Shown here in pieces: positions 21,812 through 30,203 of a stretch of DNA of 54,143 nucleotides (position 1 is the first letter of the stretch; each line of letters opens with the position of its first letter). The notes under the pieces are model-generated. The model was not told the DNA's origin. It saw only the letters and a program-made list of their open reading frames with translations, and made no database searches. The stretch is from Rikenellaceae bacterium (lineage in GTDB: Bacteria; Bacteroidota; Bacteroidia; Bacteroidales; Rikenellaceae). The stretch spans positions 1 to 54,143 of the forward strand of contig SUZO01000014.1 of the NCBI GenBank assembly GCA_015059805.1, written 5' to 3'. A program made the position numbers and the translations under genes.

Positions 21812-23236
21812 CTACTTATTAGCTGCAGCAATGCGCTCCTCCATCATGCGCTTCTCCTTACCCCATGATACAGCACAAATTACAGCTGCTAAAAGCGCAC
21901 CAACAACAAATACCCAGAAGGTGGCATTCCAGCCAAGAGAGCTCTGTGCAATGTTACCAAGCACAATCTTAGAGAGTACAGCATCACCAAGCAGGTATCC
22001 AAATAGACCCAAGAAGCCAGCGGCAGTACCCGCAGCATTCTTCGGAACAATAGCCAGTCCCTGAACACCAATCATAGCCACTGGAGCATAAATAGCACCA
22101 CCGATAATGGCAAGTGATGTGTAGATAATCCATGTAATAGGAATATGTGTTGCAGCAGCAACAACATCTGCCTGCCAATATCCAAGAATGCCGATAGTTA
22201 CGGCAATGAGGAATATTACATTTACAGGCGCGCAACGACCATTAAAGAACTTTGTAGATATCCAACCACCGAGGATTGTTCCAGGGATACCAGCATACTC
22301 ACGAACAGCGTATGCGATAGATGCGGAGTCCTTGTCCCACTGGAAAACCTCTGTAAGGTATGTAGGCGACCAGTCGGCAATACCATAGCGGATAAGATAT
22401 ACAAAGACATTTGCAAAGGCGATAAGCCAGAGCATTCTATTCTTTAGAATATAGTCCACAAATAGACGACGGAATGGAATCTTCTCCTCCTCACCCTTCG
22501 CAGCCTTTGCGCCAGAGTGGTCGTTTCTATACTCTTCAATAGCAGGTAGACCGCAAGACTCTGGTGTGTCGCGTATAGCCCACCAACAGAAGAGAGCCAA
22601 TAGTAGTGCTACAGTGGCAGGAATAATAAATGCTGCACGCCAAGTCTCTGTAATGCCTAAGGTTGTAAATATGATAATTCCTGCAGGGATAAGTAGACCC
22701 AACGTACCATTGCCGACATTGTGAGCCGTGTTCCATACGGACATCTTAAAACTTCGCTCGTTGGTAGAGAACCAGTGTGCAAGCACACGTCCGCATGGAG
22801 GCCAGCCCATACCAGAGAGCCATCCTGCAAAGAGCATAAAGACAAACATCAATCCCACTGTAATAGAGTAGTTGCCATCTACGCCCGCAGGGTATGGTAG
22901 TATGCCCGCCAAAATCATCACAAGCGATGAGAGAATAAGACCTACGGTCATAAATTTGCGTGCATCTGAGCGGTCAGAGATGCTGCCCATGATAAACTTA
23001 CTTACTGCGTAAGCGATAGGAATACCCGACATTGCAAGACCTGCACCAGCCTTGTCAATAAGTCCCTCCTCAATCATTCCAGGTGCGGCGAGTGAGAGAT
23101 TTTTGCGTACAAGGTAGTAGGCAGCGTAGCCCAAGTAGATGCCGAGGAATACCTTGAGTCGCATTCTCTTGTACTCCTTGTCAATTTTGTCTGCAGCCAA
23201 TAGCGGCTTTTTTGCAGGAGGTGTTAGAAAGCCCAT
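21812..23236 (-). CDS. glpT: MFS organophosphate:phosphate antiporter, GlpT/UhpT family
   Basis: A 474-aa protein with about 12 membrane helices. Diagnostic parts are LGYAAYYLVRKNLSLAAPGM in the first helices, SKFIMGSISDRSDARKF, GMGWPPCGRVLAHWFSTNER and WNTAHNVGNG, which match GlpT closely. Arg residues in helices 1 and 7 (YYLVRKN and YLIRYGIADW) fit the phosphate-binding pair. GlpT imports glycerol-3-phosphate in exchange for phosphate; a related organophosphate is possible. No glycerol-catabolic gene adjoins it. It lies 38 nt after kdsD, in the middle of the lon-kds gene run. Confidence 0.88.
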   Translation of the reverse strand: MGFLTPPAKKPLLAADKIDKEYKRMRLKVFLGIYLGYAAYYLVRKNLSLAAPGMIEEGLIDKAGAGLAMSGIPIAYAVSKFIMGSISDRSDARKFMTVGLILSSLVMILAGILPYPAGVDGNYSITVGLMFVFMLFAGWLSGMGWPPCGRVLAHWFSTNERSFKMSVWNTAHNVGNGTLGLLIPAGIIIFTTLGITETWRAAFIIPATVALLLALFCWWAIRDTPESCGLPAIEEYRNDHSGAKAAKGEEEKIPFRRLFVDYILKNRMLWLIAFANVFVYLIRYGIADWSPTYLTEVFQWDKDSASIAYAVREYAGIPGTILGGWISTKFFNGRCAPVNVIFLIAVTIGILGYWQADVVAAATHIPITWIIYTSLAIIGGAIYAPVAMIGVQGLAIVPKNAAGTAAGFLGLFGYLLGDAVLSKIVLGNIAQSSLGWNATFWVFVVGALLAAVICAVSWGKEKRMMEERIAAANK

Positions 23237-23274
23237 AGTTAGTTGTCTTTAGGTTTGTAGGTATGTTCTATAAA

Positions 23275-24234
23275 TTATAGTTTAATGTCGTAAATCTGAA
23301 TTACTCCCACCAAGTGTTTGTTGCCATCTACAACAAGCAGAGAGTTAATCTTGTGACGAGTCATCATCTTCTCCGCCTCAATAAGTTTCTCCTCTGGGTG
23401 AATCATCTTTGGCGATGGGGTAGCAATATCCATTGGGCGAATGTTGAAGAACTCAGCCTGTTTGCTCTCCATTGCTCGGCGAACATCACCATCGGTTACA
23501 ATGCCCAAAATCTCCTCTCCACGGCATATTACAATAAGTCCAAGACCACCCTGAGATATTCGCTGAATCATCTCTGTAGCCGAACAGCTCTCGTCTACTA
23601 CTGGAAGCTCAGTGCGGTGCATAACATTACCAACGGTCATCAGCAGTCGGCGACCAAGGCTACCACCTGGGTGCAGGCGAGCGTAGTCCATAGAGGTGAA
23701 GTTGCGCACCTTCATTAGCGCACATGCAAGGGCGTCGCCCATGGCAAGCTGTGCGGTTGTAGAGGTTGTAGGTGCAAGGTGCAGGATACACGCCTCGCGC
23801 TCAACCCTTACATCAAGGTGAATGTCGGAGTTCTTTGCAAGTGAAGAGTTGCTATTTCCAGTCATTGAGATAAGTGTGTTGCCATTGTCGTGGATAAATG
23901 GCACAATTTTCAGTACCTCATCAGTCTCGCCAGAGTATGAGAGCGCAATTACAATATCGCCCTTTGAAATCATACCCAAATCACCATGAAATGCCTCTCC
24001 AGGGTGCATGTAGAAGCTTGGTGTACCAGTGCTTGCAAGGGTAGCCGCAATCTTCTTTGCCACAAGACCACTCTTGCCCATGCCAGTCATAATCACCTTG
24101 CCGTTACACTCTAAAATACTCTCAACTGCGCGCACAAACTCGTCGCCAAGATCGCGCTTTATTCGCAGAAGTGCATCTGCCTCTGTTTGCAGTGCGTCTG
24201 TAGCTACATCGAGTATCAGTTGTCTTTTGTCCAT
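23275..24234 (-). CDS. kdsD: D-arabinose 5-phosphate isomerase (KpsF/GutQ family)
   Basis: A 319-aa cytosolic enzyme converting ribulose 5-phosphate to arabinose 5-phosphate, the first step towards Kdo for LPS. An N-terminal SIS domain (about 35-175) has GMGKSGLVAKK, LSYSGETDEV and TSTTAQLAMGDALA. RLHPGGSLGRRL leads into two CBS domains (about 205-319: GLGLIVICRGEEILGIVTDG and INSLLVVDGNKHLVGVIQ). Length and order match KdsD/KpsF. It starts 2 nt after kdsA's stop. Pathway context with kdsA and kdsB makes the Kdo assignment firm. Confidence 0.94.
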   Translation of the reverse strand: MDKRQLILDVATDALQTEADALLRIKRDLGDEFVRAVESILECNGKVIMTGMGKSGLVAKKIAATLASTGTPSFYMHPGEAFHGDLGMISKGDIVIALSYSGETDEVLKIVPFIHDNGNTLISMTGNSNSSLAKNSDIHLDVRVEREACILHLAPTTSTTAQLAMGDALACALMKVRNFTSMDYARLHPGGSLGRRLLMTVGNVMHRTELPVVDESCSATEMIQRISQGGLGLIVICRGEEILGIVTDGDVRRAMESKQAEFFNIRPMDIATPSPKMIHPEEKLIEAEKMMTRHKINSLLVVDGNKHLVGVIQIYDIKL

Positions 24235-24236
24235 AA

Positions 24237-24989
24237 CTATAATAGTGTTTTAATTACATTTTCGAGATTCTCAAGGCAGAGCATATTTGGTCCATCGCTC
24301 AGAGCATTGTCTGGGTCGGGGTGTACCTCAAAGAAGTAACCCGTAGCGCCAAAAGCCTTTGCAGCAAGCGCCATTGCAGGAACATACTCTCTATTGCCAC
24401 CTGTCTTACCACCCGCAGCACCTGGGCGCTGAACTGAGTGTGTGCAGTCCATAATCACGCGAGGAGTGATAGTAAGCATGTCGGGAATATTGCGGAAGTC
24501 TACAACAAGGTTGTTATACCCAAAGCTATTTCCGCGCTCGGTAAGCCAAACTTCACTTGCGCCAGACTCAACCGCCTTCTGATAAGGATACTTCATATCT
24601 ACGCCAGAGAGAAACTGAGCCTTTTTGATATTCACGACTTTGCCCGTCTTTGCCGCTGCTACAAGCAGGTCTGTCTGACGACAGAGGAAGGCAGGTATCT
24701 GAAGTACATCTACCACCTGACCTGCAATATCTGCCTGCCAAGCCTCGTGGATGTCGGTTATAAGCTTCAGTCCCCACTTACTCTTTACATCGGCAAGCAT
24801 CTGCAATCCGCGCTCTATGCCTACGCCACGGTAAGATGATATTGAGGTGCGGTTTGCCTTGTCAAAAGATGCCTTGAAGATAATCTCAGTGCCTAAACTA
24901 TTGTTAATACCTACAATGCGCTCGGCTACAGTATCAAGAACTTCTGCGCTCTCAATAACACAAGGACCCGCTATAAAAATTGGTTTCAT
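24237..24989 (-). CDS. kdsA: 3-deoxy-8-phosphooctulonate (KDO-8-P) synthase
   Basis: A 250-aa aldolase condensing arabinose 5-phosphate with phosphoenolpyruvate to give Kdo 8-phosphate. Motifs: FIAGPCVIES, FKASFDKANRTS, ITDIHEAWQA, IPAFLCRQTDLL, VNIKKAQFLS, ERGNSFGYNNL, DCTHSVQRPG and FFEVHPDPDNALSDGP. Cys10 in GPCVIES marks the metal-dependent class (the E. coli type has Asn at this position). Its ATG overlaps the GH2 stop (TAATG) and kdsD begins 2 nt after its own stop, so it is tightly coupled in the operon. Confidence 0.97.
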   Translation of the reverse strand: MKPIFIAGPCVIESAEVLDTVAERIVGINNSLGTEIIFKASFDKANRTSISSYRGVGIERGLQMLADVKSKWGLKLITDIHEAWQADIAGQVVDVLQIPAFLCRQTDLLVAAAKTGKVVNIKKAQFLSGVDMKYPYQKAVESGASEVWLTERGNSFGYNNLVVDFRNIPDMLTITPRVIMDCTHSVQRPGAAGGKTGGNREYVPAMALAAKAFGATGYFFEVHPDPDNALSDGPNMLCLENLENVIKTLL

Positions 24990-26812
24990 TATTTGAGAAG
25001 ATTTATAATTTCTGTGTTAATCTTGTTAACTTTTGCCTTATCCATCTTTACTACCTTGCGGTCGTAAGTTACAAAACCATTTACCTCGCCCTCTACATCT
25101 GTTGTCTGGGTGTAGATTGCAGCTGACATACCCTGTGGGATGAAATCCTTCAGCTTTGTAGCATACTTTACATACTCTGCAGTAACCTCATCGGTGTTGT
25201 TAAACTGGATATAACCCCAGTTGCGCTTGTTCCACCACAGGTGCTCCTTGATAGGGTAGCCAATACCACCATACTCGCCAAGAACAACTACAAAGTCTGA
25301 GCTGTGGAATGGCATAGACGGAGCAGGGTAGTTGTGAATATCAAGAATATCGCCACACAGACGAAGGTTTCCACCACTTGCCGCATTGATAAGTCTTGTA
25401 GGGTCGTATGCGGCTGTCCACTCGGCTACAGCCTCTGTATCAAACTGACCCCACGCCTCGTTAAATGGTACCCATACGCCGATAGATGGGAAGAAGCGCA
25501 GTGCATCCATAATCTCCTTCCACTCCTTGTAGTAGATGTTCTTCTCCTCGCGGGTTACAGGCGAGTCACTACCGCCACCTATGTTGTTGCGACCCCACAT
25601 GCCGCCCTTGCTATTGCCGTTGTAGAGTGCAAGGCAAGGCATATCCTGCCATACGATAATACCCTCGCGGTCGCAGTGGTAGTACCAGCGTGCTGGCTCA
25701 ACCTTGATATGCTTGCGGATAGTGTTAAAGCCGAGCTCCTTTGTAAGAATTACATCGCTCAGTAGAGCCTCGTCTGTCGGAGCTGTATATAATCCATCTG
25801 GCCACCAACCCTGATCAAGTGGACCGTACATAAATATAGGCTCACCGTTAAGTGTCATACGCAGATGACCCATATTATCGCGCTCTGTAGAGAACTTACG
25901 CAGTGCAGCATAAGACTTTGCGCTGTCTACAACCTTTCCGCCCTGCTCAAGGGTGATGTTAAGGTCGTAGAGGTGTGGAGCGTTTGGACTCCAGAGCTTC
26001 GCCTCCTTTATAGGCAGGGTAGCACGTGCGCCACAAACAACCTTTGTTGTGCAGACAACCTTGTCGCCATCCTTAACCTCAATATTTAGTACACCATTGT
26101 TATTCGCGCACTCAACATCTGCATAAATCTCTCCACGAACAATGTCGCAGTCGGTTGTTATACCTTTTATATTATTAACCTTTGACACAGGCTCAATCCA
26201 TACAGTCTGCCAAATACCAGATACGGCAGTGTACCAAATGCCGCTTGGGTTAAGACGCTGCTTGCCCACTGGGTGGTGAACAGTATCAGATGGGTCCCAA
26301 ACACGAACTGTAAGACGCTGCTCGCCCTTCTTCAGAGCAGCGGTAATATCCATTGAGAATGGAGCATAACCACCGGTGTGGCTACCTACAAGGATATCGT
26401 TTACATAGACATCTGCACTCCAATCTACAGCGCCAAAGTTGAGCATAACGCGCTGTGAAGCCCACTTTGCTGGTACAGTAAAGGTACGCTCATACCAAAG
26501 AATATCTGTTGGTTTAAGGGTTTTCTGTACGCCTGAAAGTGCTGACTCAATAGCAAATGGTACGAGAATCTCTCCCTCAAAACTGCTTGGCTTTGCATCT
26601 GCAAGAGCTGTTATGGCGTAACTCCATAATCCGTTGAGGTTTAACCACTCACCACGCTCAAGCTGTGGACGAGGGTACTCTGGAAGTACATTCTGTGGGT
26701 CAAGAGTCTCTGCCCACGATGTTTTGATTTTGTCGCCTGCGATTTTCCACTCAGCATTTGCCGTTGCCACTACTGCTACAGCTAATAATAGCGTTAAAAG
26801 GTTCTTCTTCAT
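24989..26812 (-). CDS. Glycoside hydrolase family 2 (beta-galactosidase/glucuronidase-type)
   Basis: A 607-aa exported enzyme (signal peptide MKKNLLTLLLAVAVVATANA). It has the GH2 sugar-binding domain (about 30-215; WLNLNGLWSYAI, WYERTFTVPAKW, GSHTGGYAPFSMDIT), an immunoglobulin-like domain (about 220-320) and a TIM barrel. Catalytic residues: acid/base Glu452 in PFNEAWGQ and nucleophile Glu513 in LGEYGG. GIIVWQDMPC is also typical. The specificity (galactoside, glucuronide or other) cannot be read from sequence. Its position between kdsB and kdsA is odd: it is a secreted hydrolase inside a cytosolic LPS-precursor cluster, with TAATG overlap to kdsA. Confidence 0.92.
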   Translation of the reverse strand: MKKNLLTLLLAVAVVATANAEWKIAGDKIKTSWAETLDPQNVLPEYPRPQLERGEWLNLNGLWSYAITALADAKPSSFEGEILVPFAIESALSGVQKTLKPTDILWYERTFTVPAKWASQRVMLNFGAVDWSADVYVNDILVGSHTGGYAPFSMDITAALKKGEQRLTVRVWDPSDTVHHPVGKQRLNPSGIWYTAVSGIWQTVWIEPVSKVNNIKGITTDCDIVRGEIYADVECANNNGVLNIEVKDGDKVVCTTKVVCGARATLPIKEAKLWSPNAPHLYDLNITLEQGGKVVDSAKSYAALRKFSTERDNMGHLRMTLNGEPIFMYGPLDQGWWPDGLYTAPTDEALLSDVILTKELGFNTIRKHIKVEPARWYYHCDREGIIVWQDMPCLALYNGNSKGGMWGRNNIGGGSDSPVTREEKNIYYKEWKEIMDALRFFPSIGVWVPFNEAWGQFDTEAVAEWTAAYDPTRLINAASGGNLRLCGDILDIHNYPAPSMPFHSSDFVVVLGEYGGIGYPIKEHLWWNKRNWGYIQFNNTDEVTAEYVKYATKLKDFIPQGMSAAIYTQTTDVEGEVNGFVTYDRKVVKMDKAKVNKINTEIINLLK

Positions 26813-26821
26813 AGGTATTTG

Positions 26822-27574
26822 TTATTTTAGGTTCTTCAAAAACTCCTCTGCTCGTGCAAGGTCCTCTGGTGTGTCGATGCCGATAGTCTCAACGTTAGAG
26901 ATACCAACACCGATTTTATAGCCATTCTCAAGCCAACGCAACTGCTCTAAAGACTCAGCAATCTCAAGCGATGACTGCGGCAGGGCAGTAACCTCGCCAA
27001 GTACCTTAGTACGGAAACCGTAGATGCCGATATGCTTGTAGAATGTGTGACGTGTAAGCCACTGCTCCTTCTCCACTCCGCGCAGATATGGAATTACAGA
27101 GCGAGAGAAATATAGAGCGTGCATTGTGCTGTCTACCACCACCTTAGGAGAGTTTGGGTTCTCTAAAGCGGCAAAGCCATCCTCTGCTGAGAATGGCTTT
27201 ACAAGAGTTGCAATATCGGTCGTGGGATTGTCAAAACACGCCTTTAGTGCAAGTAGCTGTGATGGCTGAATAAAAGGCTCGTCGCCCTGCACATTTATCA
27301 CAACATCTGCCTCAACACCATGCTTCTGGTACGCCTCCCAGCAGCGATCAGTGCCACTGCGGTGGGCTGTAGAGGTCATCTCCACCTTGCCACCAAAAGC
27401 CTTTACGGCATCATATATTCGCTCGTCGTCTGTTGCCACTACTGCGTCATCAAGAGTGCCAACCACCTGCTCATATACGCGCTCAATTACGCGCTTGCCT
27501 CCGAGCATTGCAAGGGGTTTTGCCGGAAAGCGTGTGCTGGCATACCTTGCAGGGATAATTGCTATAAATTTCAT
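26822..27574 (-). CDS. kdsB: CMP-Kdo synthetase (3-deoxy-manno-octulosonate cytidylyltransferase)
   Basis: A 250-aa enzyme activating Kdo with CTP to CMP-Kdo for lipid A core assembly. It begins MKFIAIIPARYASTRFPAKP, the nucleotide-binding signature; further motifs are ATDDERIYDAV, MTSTAHRSGTDR, INVQGDEPFI, YFSRSVIPY, KHIGIYGFR, LEIAESLEQLRWLENG and IDTPEDL. The ATG at 27574 follows lon's stop by 1 nt and gives the canonical start; the longer form from 27583 overlaps lon. GH2 starts 9 nt downstream. Confidence 0.97.
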   Translation of the reverse strand: MKFIAIIPARYASTRFPAKPLAMLGGKRVIERVYEQVVGTLDDAVVATDDERIYDAVKAFGGKVEMTSTAHRSGTDRCWEAYQKHGVEADVVINVQGDEPFIQPSQLLALKACFDNPTTDIATLVKPFSAEDGFAALENPNSPKVVVDSTMHALYFSRSVIPYLRGVEKEQWLTRHTFYKHIGIYGFRTKVLGEVTALPQSSLEIAESLEQLRWLENGYKIGVGISNVETIGIDTPEDLARAEEFLKNLK

Positions 27575-27575
27575 A

Positions 27576-29999
27576 CTACTCAAGTGCTAATTGAAGTACC
27601 TGCTCATTTGTGCGAACATAGTGGAATGTTATACCCTCCAAATATTCGCTCTTAATCTCCTCTACATCCTTGCGGTTCTCCTCTGGAATAAGGATTGTGT
27701 TAATGCCCGCACGCTTTGCGGCAAGCACCTTCTCCTTTACGCCGCCAATAGGTGTTACGCGACCACGAAGAGTAGTCTCGCCAGTCATTGCAATGCGCTC
27801 GCGAACTTTGCGACCAGTGAATGTAGAGACTATAGATGTTATCATCGTAATACCTGCGCTTGGACCATCCTTTGGAGTGGCTCCCTCAGGAACGTGGATA
27901 TTAAGGTCGTTCTTCTCAAACATCTCTGGGTCAATATTAAGCTCCTTGTGGTGAGCCTTAACCCACTCAAAGGCTATTGTTGCAGACTCCTTCATCACAT
28001 CGCCAAGGTTACCCGTAAGCGAGAGCTTGCCCTTGCCAGGGGTAAGTATTGACTCAATGTAGAGGATATCTCCTCCAACGCTTGTCCATGCAAGACCGGT
28101 AACCACGCCGACCATATCCTTAATCTCATACTGGTCGTTGATATACTTAGCCTTACCAAGTATGCGCACAACATCCTCAGCTGAAATCTCAGGGTTGTAC
28201 TGCTCCTCAAAGGCGATATTCTTTGCACGATGGCGAGCAATCTTAGCAAGACACTTGTCAAGTGAGCGCACACCCGACTCACGAGTGTAGTCAGAGATAA
28301 TCTTCTGTAGAATCTCGCTGGTAAAGGTCATATCACCCTCCTTTAGACCATGTGCCTCGCTCTGCTTAGCGATCAGGTGCTTCTGTGCAATCTGAATCTT
28401 ATCCTCAAGGATATAACCAGAGATATTGATTAGCTCCATACGGTCGCGTAGGGCTGGATTTATAGAGCTTATATCATTTGCAGTGGCGATAAATAGCACC
28501 TTTGACAGGTCATACTCCACGTCAAGATAGTTGTCGTGGAAAGTTGTATTCTGCTCAGGGTCAAGTACCTCAAGCAGCGCTGATGATGGGTCGCCGTGGT
28601 TAGAGACGGTCATCTTGTCCACCTCGTCAAGGATAATCACTGGATTTGAAGAGCCACAACGCTTGATAGTCTCAATTACACGACCAGGCATAGCGCCGAT
28701 ATATGTACGGCGATGACCGCGAATCTCTGACTCGTCGTGCAGTCCTCCGAGGGCTATTCTGCCAAACTTCCTACCCAGAGCGGTCGCCACACTCTTACCG
28801 AGCGATGTCTTACCAACTCCTGGAGGGCCATAGAGGCAGAGAATTGGGGACTTAAGGTCGCCCTTGAGCTTTATTACCGCAAGGTGCTCAAGAATGCGGT
28901 CCTTAACCTCCTCAAGACCAAAGTGGTCGGCATCAAGCTGCTCGCGTGCACAATTAAGGTCGAGATTGTCCTTTGTAACCTCATCCCATGGCAGGTCAAG
29001 CATAAGGTTGAGGTAGGTAATCTGTATAGAGTACTCAGCAATAGCTGGATTTAGACGCTCCAACTTAGATAGCTCCTTGTCAAAAATCTCGGCAACCTCC
29101 TTTTTCCACGACTTCTTCTTCGCAGCCTCACGCAGACGCTCCACATCGCCATTTACATCGTCGCCAAGCTCCTCCTGTATTGTTCGCATCTGCTGCTGTA
29201 GGTAGTAGTCGCGCTGCTGCTTGTCTATCTCTGTTTTGACCTTCTCCTGAATCTCCTGCTTCAGCTCCAGAAGCTGCTGCTCACGGATAAGAATCTCAAG
29301 AAGCTTGCGTGAGCGGGCAAGTAGACCTGGAGCCTCAAGTAGAGCTTGACGGTCGTCATCCGAGAACTCAAGGTTAGAGCAGATGAAGTTGATAGTACCG
29401 CGTGGTGAGTCGATGTTCTTAATGGCAAAAGTCGCCTCCTTAGGCATTGTAGGTGAGATGCTGATAATACGCAAAGCTGTATCACGTACCGCCTCTACAA
29501 GGGCATTAAACTCAGGGTTGTTCCTCTCAGGTGTTGAGTCTAAAAGTGGAGTTACAGTAGCCTTGAAGAATGGATCTGTAGATATATACTCACCAATCTC
29601 AATCTTCTCAAGACCAGAGAGGATAACAGTAAGGTTACCATTTGGCATCTCAAGAATCTTGAGAATACGCGCAGCAGTACCTACACGATACATATCATCT
29701 GGCGTAGGTGTCTCAATCTCAGGATTACGCTGAAGTACAGCTCCAAGTAGACCGTCACCAGCATTTACGGCACGCACAAGGGTCATGCTCTTCTCTCTGC
29801 CGACAGTTATAGGGGTTACAGCTCCTGGGAATAGGACTGAGTTGCGCAGTGTGAGGATAGGTAAAACCTCTGGCAAATTGGTGTGCTCTTCCGCCTCATC
29901 ATCGCCAGCAATAATAGGGATTGCCTGTATCTTTCTATCTGCAAACTCTGCAGGAAGCCCCTTTTCATCAAATAAAATATCGAAATCTTCTTTTTTCAT
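27576..29999 (-). CDS. lon: Lon ATP-dependent protease
   Basis: An 807-aa cytosolic AAA+ serine protease that degrades misfolded and regulatory proteins. N-terminal LON substrate domain (about 40-245; LPILTLRNSVLFPGAVTPI), coiled coil, AAA+ domain with Walker A GPPGVGKT (391-398), Walker B VIILDEVDK and sensor TANDI, then the protease domain with the catalytic dyad Ser714 (DGPSAG) and Lys757 (GGVKEK). The length fits LonA. It is the first gene after a good promoter, so the downstream kds genes probably share its transcription. Confidence 0.97.
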   Translation of the reverse strand: MKKEDFDILFDEKGLPAEFADRKIQAIPIIAGDDEAEEHTNLPEVLPILTLRNSVLFPGAVTPITVGREKSMTLVRAVNAGDGLLGAVLQRNPEIETPTPDDMYRVGTAARILKILEMPNGNLTVILSGLEKIEIGEYISTDPFFKATVTPLLDSTPERNNPEFNALVEAVRDTALRIISISPTMPKEATFAIKNIDSPRGTINFICSNLEFSDDDRQALLEAPGLLARSRKLLEILIREQQLLELKQEIQEKVKTEIDKQQRDYYLQQQMRTIQEELGDDVNGDVERLREAAKKKSWKKEVAEIFDKELSKLERLNPAIAEYSIQITYLNLMLDLPWDEVTKDNLDLNCAREQLDADHFGLEEVKDRILEHLAVIKLKGDLKSPILCLYGPPGVGKTSLGKSVATALGRKFGRIALGGLHDESEIRGHRRTYIGAMPGRVIETIKRCGSSNPVIILDEVDKMTVSNHGDPSSALLEVLDPEQNTTFHDNYLDVEYDLSKVLFIATANDISSINPALRDRMELINISGYILEDKIQIAQKHLIAKQSEAHGLKEGDMTFTSEILQKIISDYTRESGVRSLDKCLAKIARHRAKNIAFEEQYNPEISAEDVVRILGKAKYINDQYEIKDMVGVVTGLAWTSVGGDILYIESILTPGKGKLSLTGNLGDVMKESATIAFEWVKAHHKELNIDPEMFEKNDLNIHVPEGATPKDGPSAGITMITSIVSTFTGRKVRERIAMTGETTLRGRVTPIGGVKEKVLAAKRAGINTILIPEENRKDVEEIKSEYLEGITFHYVRTNEQVLQLALE

Positions 30000-30044
30000 A
30001 TCTGTTCAATATATCGCCCAGTTATGGGTACAGTTATAATCGTA

Positions 30045-30074
30045 CAAAGATAATACTTTTTCTCTGTACTTCAA
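30045..30074 (-). promoter_or_regulatory. Promoter of the lon-kds gene cluster
   Basis: Minus strand: TTG (30072-30074), 19-nt spacer, TATCTTTG (30045-30052), about 45 nt before the lon start. It is the only convincing promoter seen upstream of the eight-gene run. Confidence 0.7.
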
Positions 30075-30147
30075 TGCTCAAACGTTAAAAAATACACTTT
30101 CAGTATAATAGTGGTATAAAAAGTACTATTTTTATAATAAAAATTAC

Positions 30148-30155
30148 TATCTTTG
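30148..30155 (+). promoter_or_regulatory. Likely -7 box of valS
   Basis: A perfect TATCTTTG on the plus strand 48 nt before the valS ATG. No clear TTG is found 19-21 nt upstream, so the promoter may depend on the extended AT-rich region. Confidence 0.5.
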
Positions 30156-30203
30156 CAGGTTGAATAGTTGTATGGATTGAAAATACAAAAAACAATTATA
30201 GAT

